The translations under genes were made by a program, and so were the position numbers. A stretch of 64,000 nucleotides of DNA from Undaria pinnatifida (Eukaryota > Sar > Phaeophyceae > Laminariales > Alariaceae), in assembly GCA_012845835.1 (NCBI GenBank), contig JABAKD010000009.1:4031324-4095323 (forward strand), written 5' to 3'. The notes under the pieces are model-generated. The model saw only the letters and a program-made list of their open reading frames with translations. It had not been told where the DNA came from and made no database searches. Positions 25,831 through 37,222 of this stretch are shown here, in pieces (position 1 is the first letter of the stretch; the number at the start of each line of letters is the position of its first letter).

Positions 25831-26097
25831 CAGGCTGGGTGTTATACTTTGTAACGCCCGTCAATATTCTCCATCTTTTTCGAGATTTAAATAACTTTTC
25901 ACCGCTCGAGGTGTTGCATTCTGTGTGTGGGGGGGTGCCATCTTTTTGGGGTGTTCTATGTTCTGTCGTGTGCGGTACCCTCGCGCTCCCTCGTAGTGAA
26001 AAATTGGATCCGGGGTGACATAGCGGGCACCCCCTCCCCCCTGCCCACAACGGTACATGCTTAAATTCCAGCGCGAGAATATTTTTCATGGTCGTTT

Positions 26098-26530
26098 TGT
26101 AGGGTACTCACAAACCGTACCCAGGGTATTTACCCCGGGTATTACCCTACTAAGAACTTCTGTAAGTTCTGTGGGACATTCATACCCGTACCCGGAACTT
26201 CTGGAAATTCTGCAAGACATTCATACCCGTAACCGAAACTTCTGGAAGTTCTGTACGCCTGTGCTCACAATACCCGGGGTACGGGTACACCATTTGTACA
26301 CCCGCTCGAAATTTCTGTGAGTTCTGTACGCCGGTGCCACAATACCGGGAACTTCTGGAAGTTCTGTAAGACTTCCGTACCCGTACGCGGAACTTTTGGA
26401 AGTTATGTAAGAACCCCGTACCCTTACCCGAAAATTCTGTGAGTTCTGTAAGCCTGTAGCACAATCCCCCGGGTACGGGTATATACGCATGTAACAATAC
26501 CGGGAGAGGCCCGCACAAATTGAAAATTTT
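26098..26530 (+). repeat. R2 minisatellite array
   Basis: Begins TGTAGGGT at 26098, followed at once by an internal GGTATTACCCTAC inverse, then about nine units of the ~40-bp repeat. No clear right terminus. Confidence 0.8.
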
Positions 26531-26800
26531 GCAAATTAAGATCGAGCGCGTTCTGACCTCATGTCTCGTGTCATACACGATGACGTCACGTCTTGTCCAT
26601 CACGCTGACGCCACACTTCCCCCGACACGAAATTGCGTTGGGCTGCGAAAGCAACTAAGTTAAATCGACACACACGGGCGCATGGAAATACGTGGAAGTG
26701 TGGTGAGCTAAAGGTTTATTTTTCCCCATCCGCCGGAGGATAAAAAACAAAAACAAAAAAAACACAAAATCACCCCCCCCACAAACACAAACGAACCCAC

Positions 26801-27172
26801 TTGTTCACAACCACCCGCAACCCACACACAAAACCAAAAAGCAAACACCGACATCCGTCAATTGCATCTGTGCACCCGCGGAGAGGGAATACGGACGCAG
26901 CGGATCCGCAAGGATCGCCGCCTGACAGGGATGGCGGTAGTTCATCTTCCGCCCCATCGTTAGACAGGGGTAGTGGCAGGTCGTCTACTCCACCAGCTGC
27001 CGGGAGCCAGCCCGAGGTAATCGAGGTGGATGGCTATAAAGCCGTGCTATCAATTACACCGGCGCTCGTGTACGACATGAAAGGAGAGCTGTATGTATTG
27101 CCCGCGGACATCGTCAAAGCCGTCGATGACTTGAAGGTGCCGGGCGGCTACAGGAGGGAGGGTTGCCCCTAG
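26801..27172 (+). CDS. Unrecognised ORF, 123 codons, disordered N-terminus
   Basis: Residues 1-70 are Pro/Ser/Arg/Gly-rich and probably disordered. Residues 71-118 (EVIEVDGYKAVLSITPALVY, then a Val/Asp-rich stretch) have a more regular, protein-like composition. It ends at a TAG at 27170-27172, just before a 62-bp tandem duplication. It could be a fragment of a retroelement gag-type protein or a first exon. No family is recognised. Confidence 0.25.
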   Translation: MFTTTRNPHTKPKSKHRHPSIASVHPRRGNTDAADPQGSPPDRDGGSSSSAPSLDRGSGRSSTPPAAGSQPEVIEVDGYKAVLSITPALVYDMKGELYVLPADIVKAVDDLKVPGGYRREGCP

Positions 27173-27269
27173 CGGTCGTTTAAGTACTCGCTGGGAGTCT
27201 ACGTCTTCCCGTGAGCGGAGGACCACAAACATAGTTTTTTCTGCATGGTGGACCCCTCGTGCCGAAAAG

Positions 27270-27386
27270 AAAAAGACAACGGTTACCTGCAAAAAGGGCG
27301 ACCGCAGAAATTTGAACACCCACCGAAAAAAAAAAGACAACGGTTACCTGCAAAAAGGGCGACCGCAGAAATTTGAACACCCACCA
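27270..27386. repeat. 62-bp tandem duplication
   Basis: Two near-identical copies of a unit containing GACAACGGTTACCTGCAAAA and GCAGAAATTTGAACACCCAC. Confidence 0.85.
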
Positions 27387-27604
27387 CAAGAGCAAATACA
27401 GGCTGCGCGGAGTGGCTGGAGCTGTAAAGGCTGGAAAGCGCAAACAAGCGAAAGGGAACACGCAGCGGAGCTTTGAGGCGAGCAAGAGTTCCTGTGCTAG
27501 AACGAACAGGTGTGTGTATATTGAATTGCAAACTTAAACTTGTTCTCGAACACATCAGACGGGTCCGGGCAAGGGCACGATAAAACGTATAATAAAAAAT
27601 CATC

Positions 27605-28292
27605 CCAACCCCACCCCCTCGAACACTCCGCCCTCTTTCTACTCACTGATTGTACGACTTACCCCAGGATATACATGATAAACTGATGCATTCTTTCAAA
27701 AACCGTCACATTTATACCCTCAAAAAAATGTATAGTTCCCATGCACAGGTTGAGATGCCATACACGCCCCACCCCCGCCCCAAACTCCCCTCTCTATGAT
27801 AAACTGGTGCATTTTCTTTTTTTTTTTCTCAAAACCGTCAGATTTATCGATTTATAGCTTACACGCACAAATTTCCCGCCCGTCCGCCCCCCCCCCCCCC
27901 CCCCCCTCCCCCCCCCCCCCCCCCAACCCCCCCAACCCCGCTCGCTTTTTATCAAAACATGGCCCCCACGTCCTTCAACACCCCGCCCCTCCCTCCCCGG
28001 TTATTCGACTTACAGGATTCACTCAATAAAAGGATACATTTCCCTCTACAGCTGTCAGATTCTGTCCCCCTCAGAAACGGGTTATATAGTTTCCGCGCAC
28101 TGACTGACTAACATCACCCTGTTGACCCTGATAGCTACACTCTAGTTGTAAGAGGAGTCGCCGACCTATATTCTTAATGAGGACACACAACTCGTAGTTC
28201 GCGCGATCGGGGTATCACACACAGCTTGCAAAGATGAGTTTCGACGAAATCTTCGATCTCACAGCTGGAGTGTATTTGCATTTTTCATAATA
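27605..28292 (-). repeat. R1 copy, inverted
   Basis: The minus-strand opening motif lies at about 28275. Two TATAAACTGxTGCATT modules and C tracts of 30 or more bases at 27885-27925 are present. It lies just upstream of the candidate three-exon gene. Confidence 0.8.
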
Positions 28293-28626
28293 TCGAATAT
28301 CGACAGCTCCCCATCAATTTTTAAAATACAGATAAGAGGGGTATACCAAAACCAAGTGGCAAAAGTAAGAAAAATATCGCGTGTTGCGAATTTGTCGGGA
28401 AATCTCAGCCCACCGGTATATTTTGTAGATTTGTAGGACTGCGATGTCGTTTTGCCTTTTTGTCCGGCTGCCCTGATCTGGGCAGTGAAGGAAGAAAGGG
28501 AACTGGCATCTGGTCTCTCGCGCTCGTTGGTTGCTCATATTACCTGCCCCCAACACCTACCTTTCAATCGCCTCTGCTCCGTGTTTTGTGTTGGTTTTCA
28601 TAGTTCGCGAGCTTATTGCTGCCAAG

Positions 28627-28782
28627 ATGGTGATCGAGAATTTTCTGCCGTTCGGCTTCTTTTCGTCTGGTTCGACTTGGCAGGAGCTGGTGGGGCTGCT
28701 CACATCCAACACGACACACTTTCCGCCGCTTTCTTCTCGGCGCATGAAGCACCTCCTTGTGGAGACGTACGTCGCTACAAAG
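28627..28782 (+). CDS. Exon 1 of the candidate three-exon gene
   Basis: This is the best-supported exon: good start context, high GC at third positions, and a strong AAG|GTAAGT donor at its end. The encoded segment includes TWQELVGLL and RRMKHLLVETYVATK and is probably globular. No family was recognised. Confidence 0.45.
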
Positions 28783-31635
28783 GTAAGTGGTTCATGGTTC
28801 AGTGGCGGCACTTTTGGTCTTGTGGTTGTATTGTATCTTACGTACACATTTTTTGGGTTTGTTCTCTCCTCCATCTTGTCTCTTTGAAACCAGGCACATT
28901 GCTACTCTTGTCATTTTGAATCATAGTTAGATATTTAGTCTACATACGTGTATACTACGTTGCAGCTGAAATACATCGTGACTGTCAACACGAGCAACCG
29001 AGCGGGCCTGGTAGAGTCCAGTTTAGTATGTTGGTTTTCTGATTGCCACATGTCGCCATGTACTTTGTTTTATGTACGGAGTATTTCCCAAAGTTTTTTT
29101 TTTTTCCCGTGGGCGTTCGTCCCCTCTCGAATATGCGAGGGTTTGCATACGTGTCTAGACTAATGATGTAGACTAAACATTAATCAAATAGGTATAAATG
29201 CTTTTTCCCATCAAAATTCTGCACACCCGGCGTCCGCGCCGGCTCTAATATTTCTTACCTGAATCTTTAATCCTATTCATATGTCATGGAGATACAAGCT
29301 ACTTTGTGGCCACAGAAGTATGAATGGTACGGTTCGTGTGTACTACACGTCTACAAAATCACTTTGGTAAATTACGTTTTCGGCGTGTATCTTTCATGAA
29401 GATACTTTGAAATAGATTAAAATACCGGAAATCGCGCGAAAACAGCAGGGGGGGCAGGTGACTACGAATGGGCAATATACCATATTTTTGTAGAACCGAT
29501 ACTGCGTTTCCCTATCCATTTCTAATCATATACATCATATATACATCATATATACATCATATATTTCTTCCCCATCACCCGCACCTTCGCCTAGACCTAG
29601 CACCACACGTATAACAAACCCCTCACCTAAAGCCCTTTCCCCCCCCCCCCCCCCCGCCCCCCGCCCCCGCCCCCACCCCCCACCCTCCCCCCCCAACCCA
29701 TCCCAACCCCAACCCCTTGAACACTCCACCCTCTCTTTACTCACTGATTGTACGACTTACCCCAGAATATACACGATAAACTGATGTATTATTTCCAAAA
29801 CTGTCACATTTGTCCCCTCGAAATAATGTATAGTTTCCAGGCACATATCGAGCTGCCCCCCCCCCCCCCCGCCCCCAATAATATACTGGTGCCAAAACCG
29901 TCAGATTTATCCCCTCGAAAGGATTTATAGATTACACGCACAAATTGCCCCTTCCCCCCCCCCCCCCCCCCCGCCCCCCTCCAAACCCGTTCGCTTTTGA
30001 TCAAAACCAGGCCCCCCCTTTGCCTTCACAGCTGTCAGATTTTGTCCCCCTCAGAAACGGGTTTTATAGTTTCCGCGCACAGACTGACTAAAATCATCCT
30101 GTTGACCCTGATAGCTACACTGTAGTTGTAAGGGGAGTCGCCGACCTATATCCTTAATGAGGACACACAACTCGTAATGCGCGCGATCGGAGTATCACAC
30201 ACAGCTTGCAAAGATGAGTTTCGACGAAATCTTCGATCTCACAGCTGGAGTGTATATTAATTTTTATAATATAAAATATTTTTATAAAAATTAATATACA
30301 CTCCAGCTGTGAGATCGAAGATTTCGTCGAAACTCATCTTTGCAAGCTGTGTGTGATACTCCGATCGCGCGCATTACGAGTTGTGTGTCCTCATTAAGGA
30401 TATAGGTCGGCGACTCCCCTTACAACTACAGTGTAGCTATCAGGGTCAACAGGATGATTTCAGTCAGTCTGTGCGCGGAAACTATAAAACCCGTTTCTGA
30501 GGGGAACAAAATTTGACAGCTGTGAAGGCCAATGTATCCTTTTAGCAAGTGAATCTTGTAAGTCGAATAACCGGTAAGGGGGGTGGGGCGGAGTTTTGAA
30601 GGACGTGGGTATATAATATATATTTAAAAATATTAAAATACACTCCAGCTGTATATATATATATATATATCCATGCCGCAGTGTCCCCCCCCCCCCACCC
30701 CCCGCCTCGAACGCCCCCTTCTTCCCCATCACCCGCACCATCGCCTAGACCTAGCACCACACGTATAACAAACGCCTCACCTGAAGCCCTTCCTTCCCCC
30801 CCCCCCCCCCCCCCTCCCAACCCATCCCAACCCCACCCCCTCGAACACTCCACCCTCTCTTTACTCACTGATTGTACGAGTTACCCCAGGATATACATGA
30901 TAAACTGATGTATTATTTCCAAAACCGTCACATTTATCCCCTCAAAATAATGTATAGTTTCCAAGCTGCCCCCCCCGCCCCCCCCCCCCCTCCGCCCCAC
31001 CCCCCCCCCCGCCCCAACCCCCCCCCCCCCCGCCCCCAATAATATACTGGTGCCAAGGATTTACAGCTCACATGCACAAATTGCCCTCTTCCCCCCCCCC
31101 CCCCCCTCCAGCCCCCCTCCAAACCCGCTCGCTTTTGATCGAAACCAGGCCCCCACGTCCTTCAAAACTCCGCCCCACCCCCCTCACCGGTTATTCGTCT
31201 TACAGGATTCACTCGATAAACTGATGCATTTCCTTCCACAGCTGTCAGATTTTGTCCCCCTCAGAAACGGGTTTTATAGTTTCCGCACACAGACTGCTAA
31301 CATCATCCTGTTGACCCTGATAGCTACACTGTAGTTGCAAGGGGAGTCGCCGACCTATATCCTTAATGAGGACACACAACCCATAATACGCGCGATCGGA
31401 GTATCACACACAACTTGCAAAGATGAGTTTCGACAAAATATTCGATCTCTCAGCTGGAGTGCATTTATATTTTTATAATATGTACCATACTTGTAGTACA
31501 TCAGTGTTGATACATGCAAGCAAGGGCACAAACATCGTCTTTATCTTTTCGATAACTAACTGCCGTCTTTCGCAGGTAGTTGTCGGTAACACGCAGGAGG
31601 AGATCAAGAAGGTCACGCTCGCCTACTACTGCTGA
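28627..31635 (+). CDS. Candidate three-exon gene, unknown product (about 91 aa)
   Basis: Exon 1 (28627-28782) starts at an ATG in the context GCCAAGATGG, encodes 52 residues beginning MVIENFLPFGFF, and ends at AAG|GTAAGT. Exon 2 (28966-29025) follows TTGCAG, encodes 20 residues beginning LKYIVTVNTSN, and ends at a GTATGT donor. Exon 3 (31576-31635) follows a pyrimidine-rich TCTTTCGCAG, encodes VVVGNTQEEIKKVTLAYYC and stops. Both junctions fall between codons (phase 0), and exons 1 and 3 strongly favour G or C in the third codon position, unlike the surrounding sequence. The second intron (29026-31575, 2.55 kb) holds three R1 copies, including the large palindrome. The product is not recognised and no domain is visible. 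Further exons may be missing; exon 2 has the weakest support. Confidence 0.4.
29560..30272 (-). repeat. R1 copy, left arm of a large palindrome
   Basis: Full module order on the minus strand. Its opening end meets the opening end of the next copy head to head, with about 12 bp at the centre of symmetry. Confidence 0.85.
30284..30650 (+). repeat. R1 copy, right arm of a large palindrome
   Basis: Plus-strand R1 starting at the palindrome centre. It runs to GGAGTTTTGAAGGACGTGGG and then breaks off into an AT-rich join (about 30610-30670) that contains another short copy of the opening motif. Confidence 0.85.
30665..31485 (-). repeat. R1 copy, inverted
   Basis: Minus-strand copy with its opening motif at about 31470 and closing block near 30745. 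Together with the preceding two copies it gives the order minus, plus, minus. Poly-C tracts lie at 30797-30814 and 30970-31035. Confidence 0.85.
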
Positions 31636-31962
31636 CGAGATGGGCTTGAACGAGGGCTGAAGAATGGTGGGGGACGGCGGGGCTGGTGGCTAGTAGCAGT
31701 GGCACCTGTTCGTGTATGATTCGCGTTTACGCGAAACTGCTGTTCTTGCTGCAGCTACGATAGTAGTTATATCAGCATGCGTGACTTTTTTTTCGGCAGT
31801 TTGGTTGGTGGGATTCGAAGTTAGGTTTGCATTTGTTCTTGTAAGCTTAAAAAGCATAGTTGGTGGGTAATATTTGCAACCAGGAGGGCCTCTTTGTATA
31901 CTCGAGAGTTTTTTTGCGAAATACAATTATTGTAATTATTAGTATAGGGGTATCATATGCTC

Positions 31963-32040
31963 ATAAGTACTCCGGAGTATTTCTTTTAGATGACTGGTAT
32001 TACAAGTACTCCGGAGTATTTCTTTTAGATGACTGGTATT
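31963..32040. repeat. 39-bp tandem duplication
   Basis: Two exact or near-exact copies of a unit starting AAGTACTCCGGAGTATTTCT, which contains the palindrome TACTCCGGAGTA. Confidence 0.85.
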
Positions 32041-32111
32041 ATTGTATTAGTCTAGTACCTGGTAGTAAACAATGCTCTCAAACTATTCATATTAGAGACT
32101 TGTAATTATTA

Positions 32112-33240
32112 TAAAAAATGAAAATACACTCCAGCTGTGAGATCGAAGATTTCGTCGGAACTCCAAGCTGTGTGCGCGCGTATTACGAGTTGTGTGTCCT
32201 CATTAAGGATACAGGTCGGCGACTTCCCTTACAACTACAGTGTAGCTATCAGGGTCAACAGGATGATTTTAGTCAGTCTGTGCGCGGAAACTATAAAACC
32301 CGTTTCTGAGGGGGACAAAATCTGACAGCTGTGAAGGGAAATGTAACCTTTGATCAATGAATCTTGTAAGTCGAATAACCGTTGAGGGGGGTGGGGCGGA
32401 GTTTTGAAGGACGTGGGGGCCTGGTTTTGATCGAAAGCGAGCGGGTTTGGAGGAGGGGGGGGGGGGGGGGAAAGGGGAAAATTTGTGCATGTAAGCTAGA
32501 AATCCTTTCGAGGGGATAAATCTGACGGTTTTGGCATCAGTATATTATTGGGGGCGGGGGGGGGGGGTTGGGGCGGGGGGGGGGGGTTGGGGCGGGGGGG
32601 GGGGGTTGGGGCGGGGGGGGGGGGGGGGGGGGGGGCGTGTGGGGCAGCTCAATATGTGCCTGGAAACTACCTGGTATACATTATTTTGAGGGGATAAATG
32701 TGACGGTTTTGGAAATAATACATCAGTTCATCATGTATATCCTGGGGTAAGTCGTGCAATCAGTGAGTAAAGAGAGGGTGGAGTGTTCGAGGGGGTGGGG
32801 TTGGGGTGGGTTGGGGGGGAGGTGGGGGGTGTGGGGGCGGGGGGGGGGGGGCGGGGGGGGGAGGAAGGGCTTTAGGTGAGGGGTTTGTTATACGTGTGGT
32901 GCTGGGTCTAGGCGATGGTGCGGGTGATGGGGAAGAAGGGGGCGTTCGAGGCGGGGGGGGGGGGGGGGAACACAGCGCCATGGATGGCTCTCGAAAGATA
33001 ATGAGGTGATATCCTGTGCGTGAAGTGTTTATTAATTTGGCGGATTTCGATATTTGGTGGGGCGTTTGAGTAAGGGAGAGCAAGAGGGGGGGGGGGGGGG
33101 GGATTTTTTAGGAGGTTTAGGTCACAAATAATATTCAAATACACTTCGGCTGTGAGATCAAAGATATGTAGCGGCTTGTTATACGCGTGGTGCTAGGTCT
33201 AGGCGATCGTGCAGGTGGTCGGAAAAGAGGGGGCGTTGGA
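32112..33240 (+). repeat. R1 copy, near full-length
   Basis: Starts with TACACTCCAGCTGTGAGATC and ends after a degenerate second start motif at 33140-33165 and a CTAGGTCTAGGCGATCG block. It includes G tracts, among them a GGGGTTGGGGCGG tandem at 32555-32635. Confidence 0.85.
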
Positions 33241-33241
33241 G

Positions 33242-33305
33242 TAATTATTATAATAATAGTAGTTGCTGTGTTTTGTAATTATTATATTAATAGTAGTTGC
33301 TGTGA
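33242..33305. repeat. Short AT-rich tandem duplication
   Basis: GTAATTATTATA...AATAGTAGTTGCTGTG occurs twice in a row, directly after an R1 copy. Confidence 0.75.
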
Positions 33306-33724
33306 TGGGCATTTCTTGTTTTTGTTCGCGGTTGAACGGATTTCTGGCTACGAAGCCATACTGATATTATAGTAATACGTTGTACCTTGTACTCAGTATG
33401 CAGTAGTATCGATCAGTTTTATTGCAAAGTTTGGTCTTGAGCAACAGTACGGTAATTTGGGAGGCAAACCTGTAACCGCGGAAGTCGTATTTTGGGGAGT
33501 TGAAAAGGTTCTTACTGTAAAATTTAAGGAACACAGCACCAACACAAACAGGGTTTGTGAACGAAAGAACGAACAACAAACATGGGCTATAATCGTACGT
33601 AAATGTTGCCAGTATGTAATATTTCCCTATGAGTGCATCAGTGTATGCAGTATGCCAATCGCAGTGATTGCAACTGCGTTGAAAATTGTGTCTTTTGACC
33701 AGTCAACTCTTTTTTCGCCTCTTT

Positions 33725-34385
33725 TGAGGCGGGTATTTACCCGGGATTTACCCGTACCCGGGACTTCTGTGAGTTCTGTACAACCCTATCCGTACCCGGA
33801 ACATCTTTGAGTTCTGTACGACATTCATACCCGTACCCGAACTTTCTATTTCCGTTCCCTCTGTAGGGTACTCACGAAACCATACCCGGGGTATTTACCT
33901 TGGGTATTACCCTACAAAAAACTTCTGTCACTTTTGTAGGACACTCATACACCTACCCGGAACTCCTTGAAGTTCTGTACGCCGGTGCCACAAAGACCCG
34001 GCGTACGGGTACAGCATGTTTATACCTGCCCGGAACTTCTGAAAGTTATGTACGCCTGTGCCGCAATACCCGGAAATTCTGGAAGATTTTAAAGACTTTC
34101 ATACGCGTACCCGGAACTCCTCGAAGTTCTTTACGACATTTATACCCGTACCTGGAGCGTCTAGAACTTCTGTACGTCCTTGGCCACCATACCCGTGGTA
34201 CGGGTACAGCATGATTTGTACCCGACCGGAACTTCTGGAAGTTCTGTATGCCTGTGCCACAATACCCGGAACTTCTGGAAGTTCTGTTACACTTCCATAA
34301 TTGTACCCGAAACTTCTGGAAGTTCTGTAAGACCCCTTACCCATACCCAGAATCCACAAACACTACAGAATCCGACCTTGTATTT
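33725..34385 (+). repeat. R2 minisatellite array
   Basis: A partial array, then TGTAGGGT at 33862 and a full array ending ACACTACA at 34360-34367 (one mismatch from the inverse). All four R2 arrays in the window point the same way. Confidence 0.8.
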
Positions 34386-34640
34386 TTGCATTATCTTCCT
34401 TCGTCGACACGTACGTGTCGATTTGCATGCGACACCATAAATAGCCAAGAACATATTTAGTCTACAGGATTAGCATACTCGAATGCTGATGTAGTTGAGT
34501 GGTTACCCACAGCCATGTTATGTGTGTAATCTTGGACGTTTTCTGCACGGTTGCGTGAAAAAAGTGAAAAGTGTCCTTGATTCTAGCTTGGTTGTTCTGA
34601 TATTTCATCATTGTCAAGGAAGTCCATTTATACTCTTATA

Positions 34641-35315
34641 TATGTATGTTGTGCCTGTCGTACCCAGTACTAGGGCATGACATTGCGTTGTCGAATGCAT
34701 TACGATGCATTATCTCTGTGTCGTGGCTTGTGACCACAGAGCTGATCTTTCTAGGGTGAAGAATCAGTACGGACACTGGGTGTGCTGGATGTCGACGAGT
34801 AGAAGAACGGTTTAATGTGAAGAACACACACACACATTCAGTGAATTGCATATATTCATATACTCGATGTGATCATTTATAGCATATTCAATATTTTTCA
34901 GCTGATTTAGTCTAGACTACGAATAAGTTTTAATTTATATTGTTTGCTTACCAATTAAATCCTCGTGTTTCACTGTTGTTGCTCCTTTGCCTTGCGTAGG
35001 AATTAAACCAACTGTACGCACGTTTTCTTGTTTTGTTTTTGTTTTTTTTGTTTTTGTTTTTGTTTTTGTTTATTTCGTATTTCTCTCTTCCAATGTATTT
35101 CTGTTGCTGACGTATGTATGTTGTGCCTGTCGTACCCAGCACTAGGGCATGACATTGCGTTGTCGAATGCATTACGATGCATTATCTCTGTGTCGTAGCT
35201 TGTGACCACAGAGCTGATCTTTCTAGGGTGAAGAATCAGTACGGACACTGGGTGTGCTGGATGTCGACGAGTAGAAGAACGGTTTAATGTGAAGAACACA
35301 CACACACACACACGT
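34641..35315. mobile_element. R4: short element with ~200-bp terminal direct repeats (TRIM-like)
   Basis: Direct repeats at 34641-34838 and 35113-35313 are nearly identical, from TATGTATGTTGTGCCTGTCG to GAAGAACACACACACAC. The spacer of about 270 bp is AT-rich, with a TTTTTG run and no coding capacity. Size and layout resemble terminal-repeat retrotransposons in miniature, but no primer-binding site or target duplication was confirmed. Confidence 0.45.
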
Positions 35316-35379
35316 AGCTGGCGCGATGTATGCTGACTACAAAACACCGAGCATTTGTCCGACGCAACCTCAATCACTA

Positions 35380-35452
35380 TTACAACTTGCAACTATGAGT
35401 TTCGACAAAATCTTTGATCTCACAGCTGGAGTGTACTTACATTTATAACACA
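35380..35452 (-). repeat. R1 fragment (opening motif only)
   Basis: About 70 bp matching the start of R1 on the minus strand, with CGACAAAATCTTTGATCTCA. Confidence 0.7.
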
Positions 35453-35454
35453 AT

Positions 35455-36310
35455 TAGAGTTTTTATTGAAACTATCGGACAATCAAAACCGCATCGTCAT
35501 TAGAAGCTCCTCAACGAATTACATTGAATTGGTGGACCTACGATTAGATCATTTTGGCTCATTGACGGCCAAGCCCAAAAAATAGCGTGCCGATTAATCT
35601 TGCTGCCCCTACAGAAAAACAGCATCTCACGGTTTGAAAACGTCCTTTCACCTCGCCTTCTTGCCTCCTGCAGCCCAACAAAGTCACAGCCAAGTTGTTG
35701 TACGTTGGTCAATAGAAGATGGCCGCGTCCTTTGTGCGTTCCTGACCTTTACGGTCAGGGTTTGCACAACTATGGCACAACAAGCTGCCACAACAAGAGC
35801 CTCCTTTGTGCTTTGCGGTGGTCTCACGACATAGCGCCCGGACAGCAGTTTTTTCAAAGCTTCACGCAACATATAATCCGAATGGAAAACTGAAAAGAGC
35901 GCTGTGATCACACGACGTTTAATATAAAGACACATGATTTTCCTTTTTCCATCTTATGAGACCGGGTTTTAGACCCCCCATGTCCTGCGGCAGGGTGCGA
36001 TCGGTAAAATGAGCAGCTGATCTCAACATTAACAATGTGAAAAGACCAAACTTGTTTCCTTTCATGTCATCCTGCGATCACAACGCTCCCCGGTTACGTT
36101 GTTTTCCGTCTAGACCATTTTCGATGAGAGGCGTACATATACTTTCCCAATCCCCGGGCACCCTCGTCTCACATGCTACTTTCCCAACCACACGGTGTGA
36201 AGAGCGTCCCCTCATCCATATACAGGTTTGCTTCTTTTTTTCGTTCACTAGTTTTCTTGTAGTTTTGCCAAGTACCTAGACTGACCAGCCCAACTTTATG
36301 CACGGGGACG
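35455..36310. other. Unassigned sequence
   Basis: Overlapping frames of under 100 codons; nothing recognised. Confidence 0.4.
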
Positions 36311-36311
36311 T

Positions 36312-37222
36312 ATAAAACACCAACAAGGTATTTACTACCAGGACCGAGCGCAAGCTCTACCATAGCTAACTAACTCTTGCCGTTTATTAGCATTGAAAAC
36401 ATACCAGACTCACTCACCTTTCTCAGCCGCCGTTGCCGTCGTCGAGGAAAACGGTTTGACCTGGCAAGTGGACTCTCTACGCGTCAAGGTATGGTGTCGG
36501 AGGGGCCGCACGTGCCGTTCCAGTTCGGACAACCAGTAAACGTTCGCACCACCCAACCCTGCGATATATAGTGTGTGTGTGTTCTTCACATTAGTAGGTG
36601 CTGCTGACTGTGTAATACTAATGGTCTTATTTGTTTATGCTTCATCTTGTGATCTGTCTCGGGTTCGGTGTGGAACCAACGAAAAAGCGCAATATTTTCT
36701 TTGCGAGTAAAACAATGCGTCACCACAGCAGAGCTCGTCTCCACACGTATAAACGATCGGCACGGACACTGGTTGTGCCGGATATAGATGGCTTTAGAGG
36801 TGAACATAAACACGCACAGCATAATATATCACAGTCTGTAGCATAGTACCAGTATTGTGTTTTCTTCGCATGGAACGGACAAATCCTCTTGCCTACATCC
36901 AACAACACAATCAGTGTCCCTCCGGCAGATACCTCGTACAGCCTCCATCCAGCAGATCTTTTCATTTTTTTGAGACGAAGGTTGACGCCTTCGCATAAGA
37001 CGGAAGGGGTTTCACGCTACTCTGGTTGTTCAGGTTTCATCGGGTTAGTGTTAGGGTTGTGGTTGGGGGGAAGCGCTCTGTCGTCACAAACTACGACAAA
37101 GAGATAGAAACACATAAAAAAAAAAAAACACGGCACGAACGAGGGCCACAAGTTGAGTACGCCGTGCAATATACGGCAATGAACATGAATTTGATACGCA
37201 TGTCACACGCGTAGAATTTGGG
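36312..37222. repeat. R3 dispersed repeat, copy 1
   Basis: About 0.9 kb matching 45222-46085 at roughly 85% by eye, from GTATTTACTACCAGGA to CATGTCAC(A/G)CGCG. It contains ACGGACACTGGTTGTGCCGG, which also occurs in altered form in R4, and an inverted version of the R4 end (TGTGTGTTCTTCACATTA). Frames are interrupted differently in the two copies, so coding is unlikely. Confidence 0.75.

Noticed and set aside
33725-34385. R2 array as a promoter or insulator element
   Set aside because: No adjacent gene and no recognised binding motif; only repeat structure is supported.
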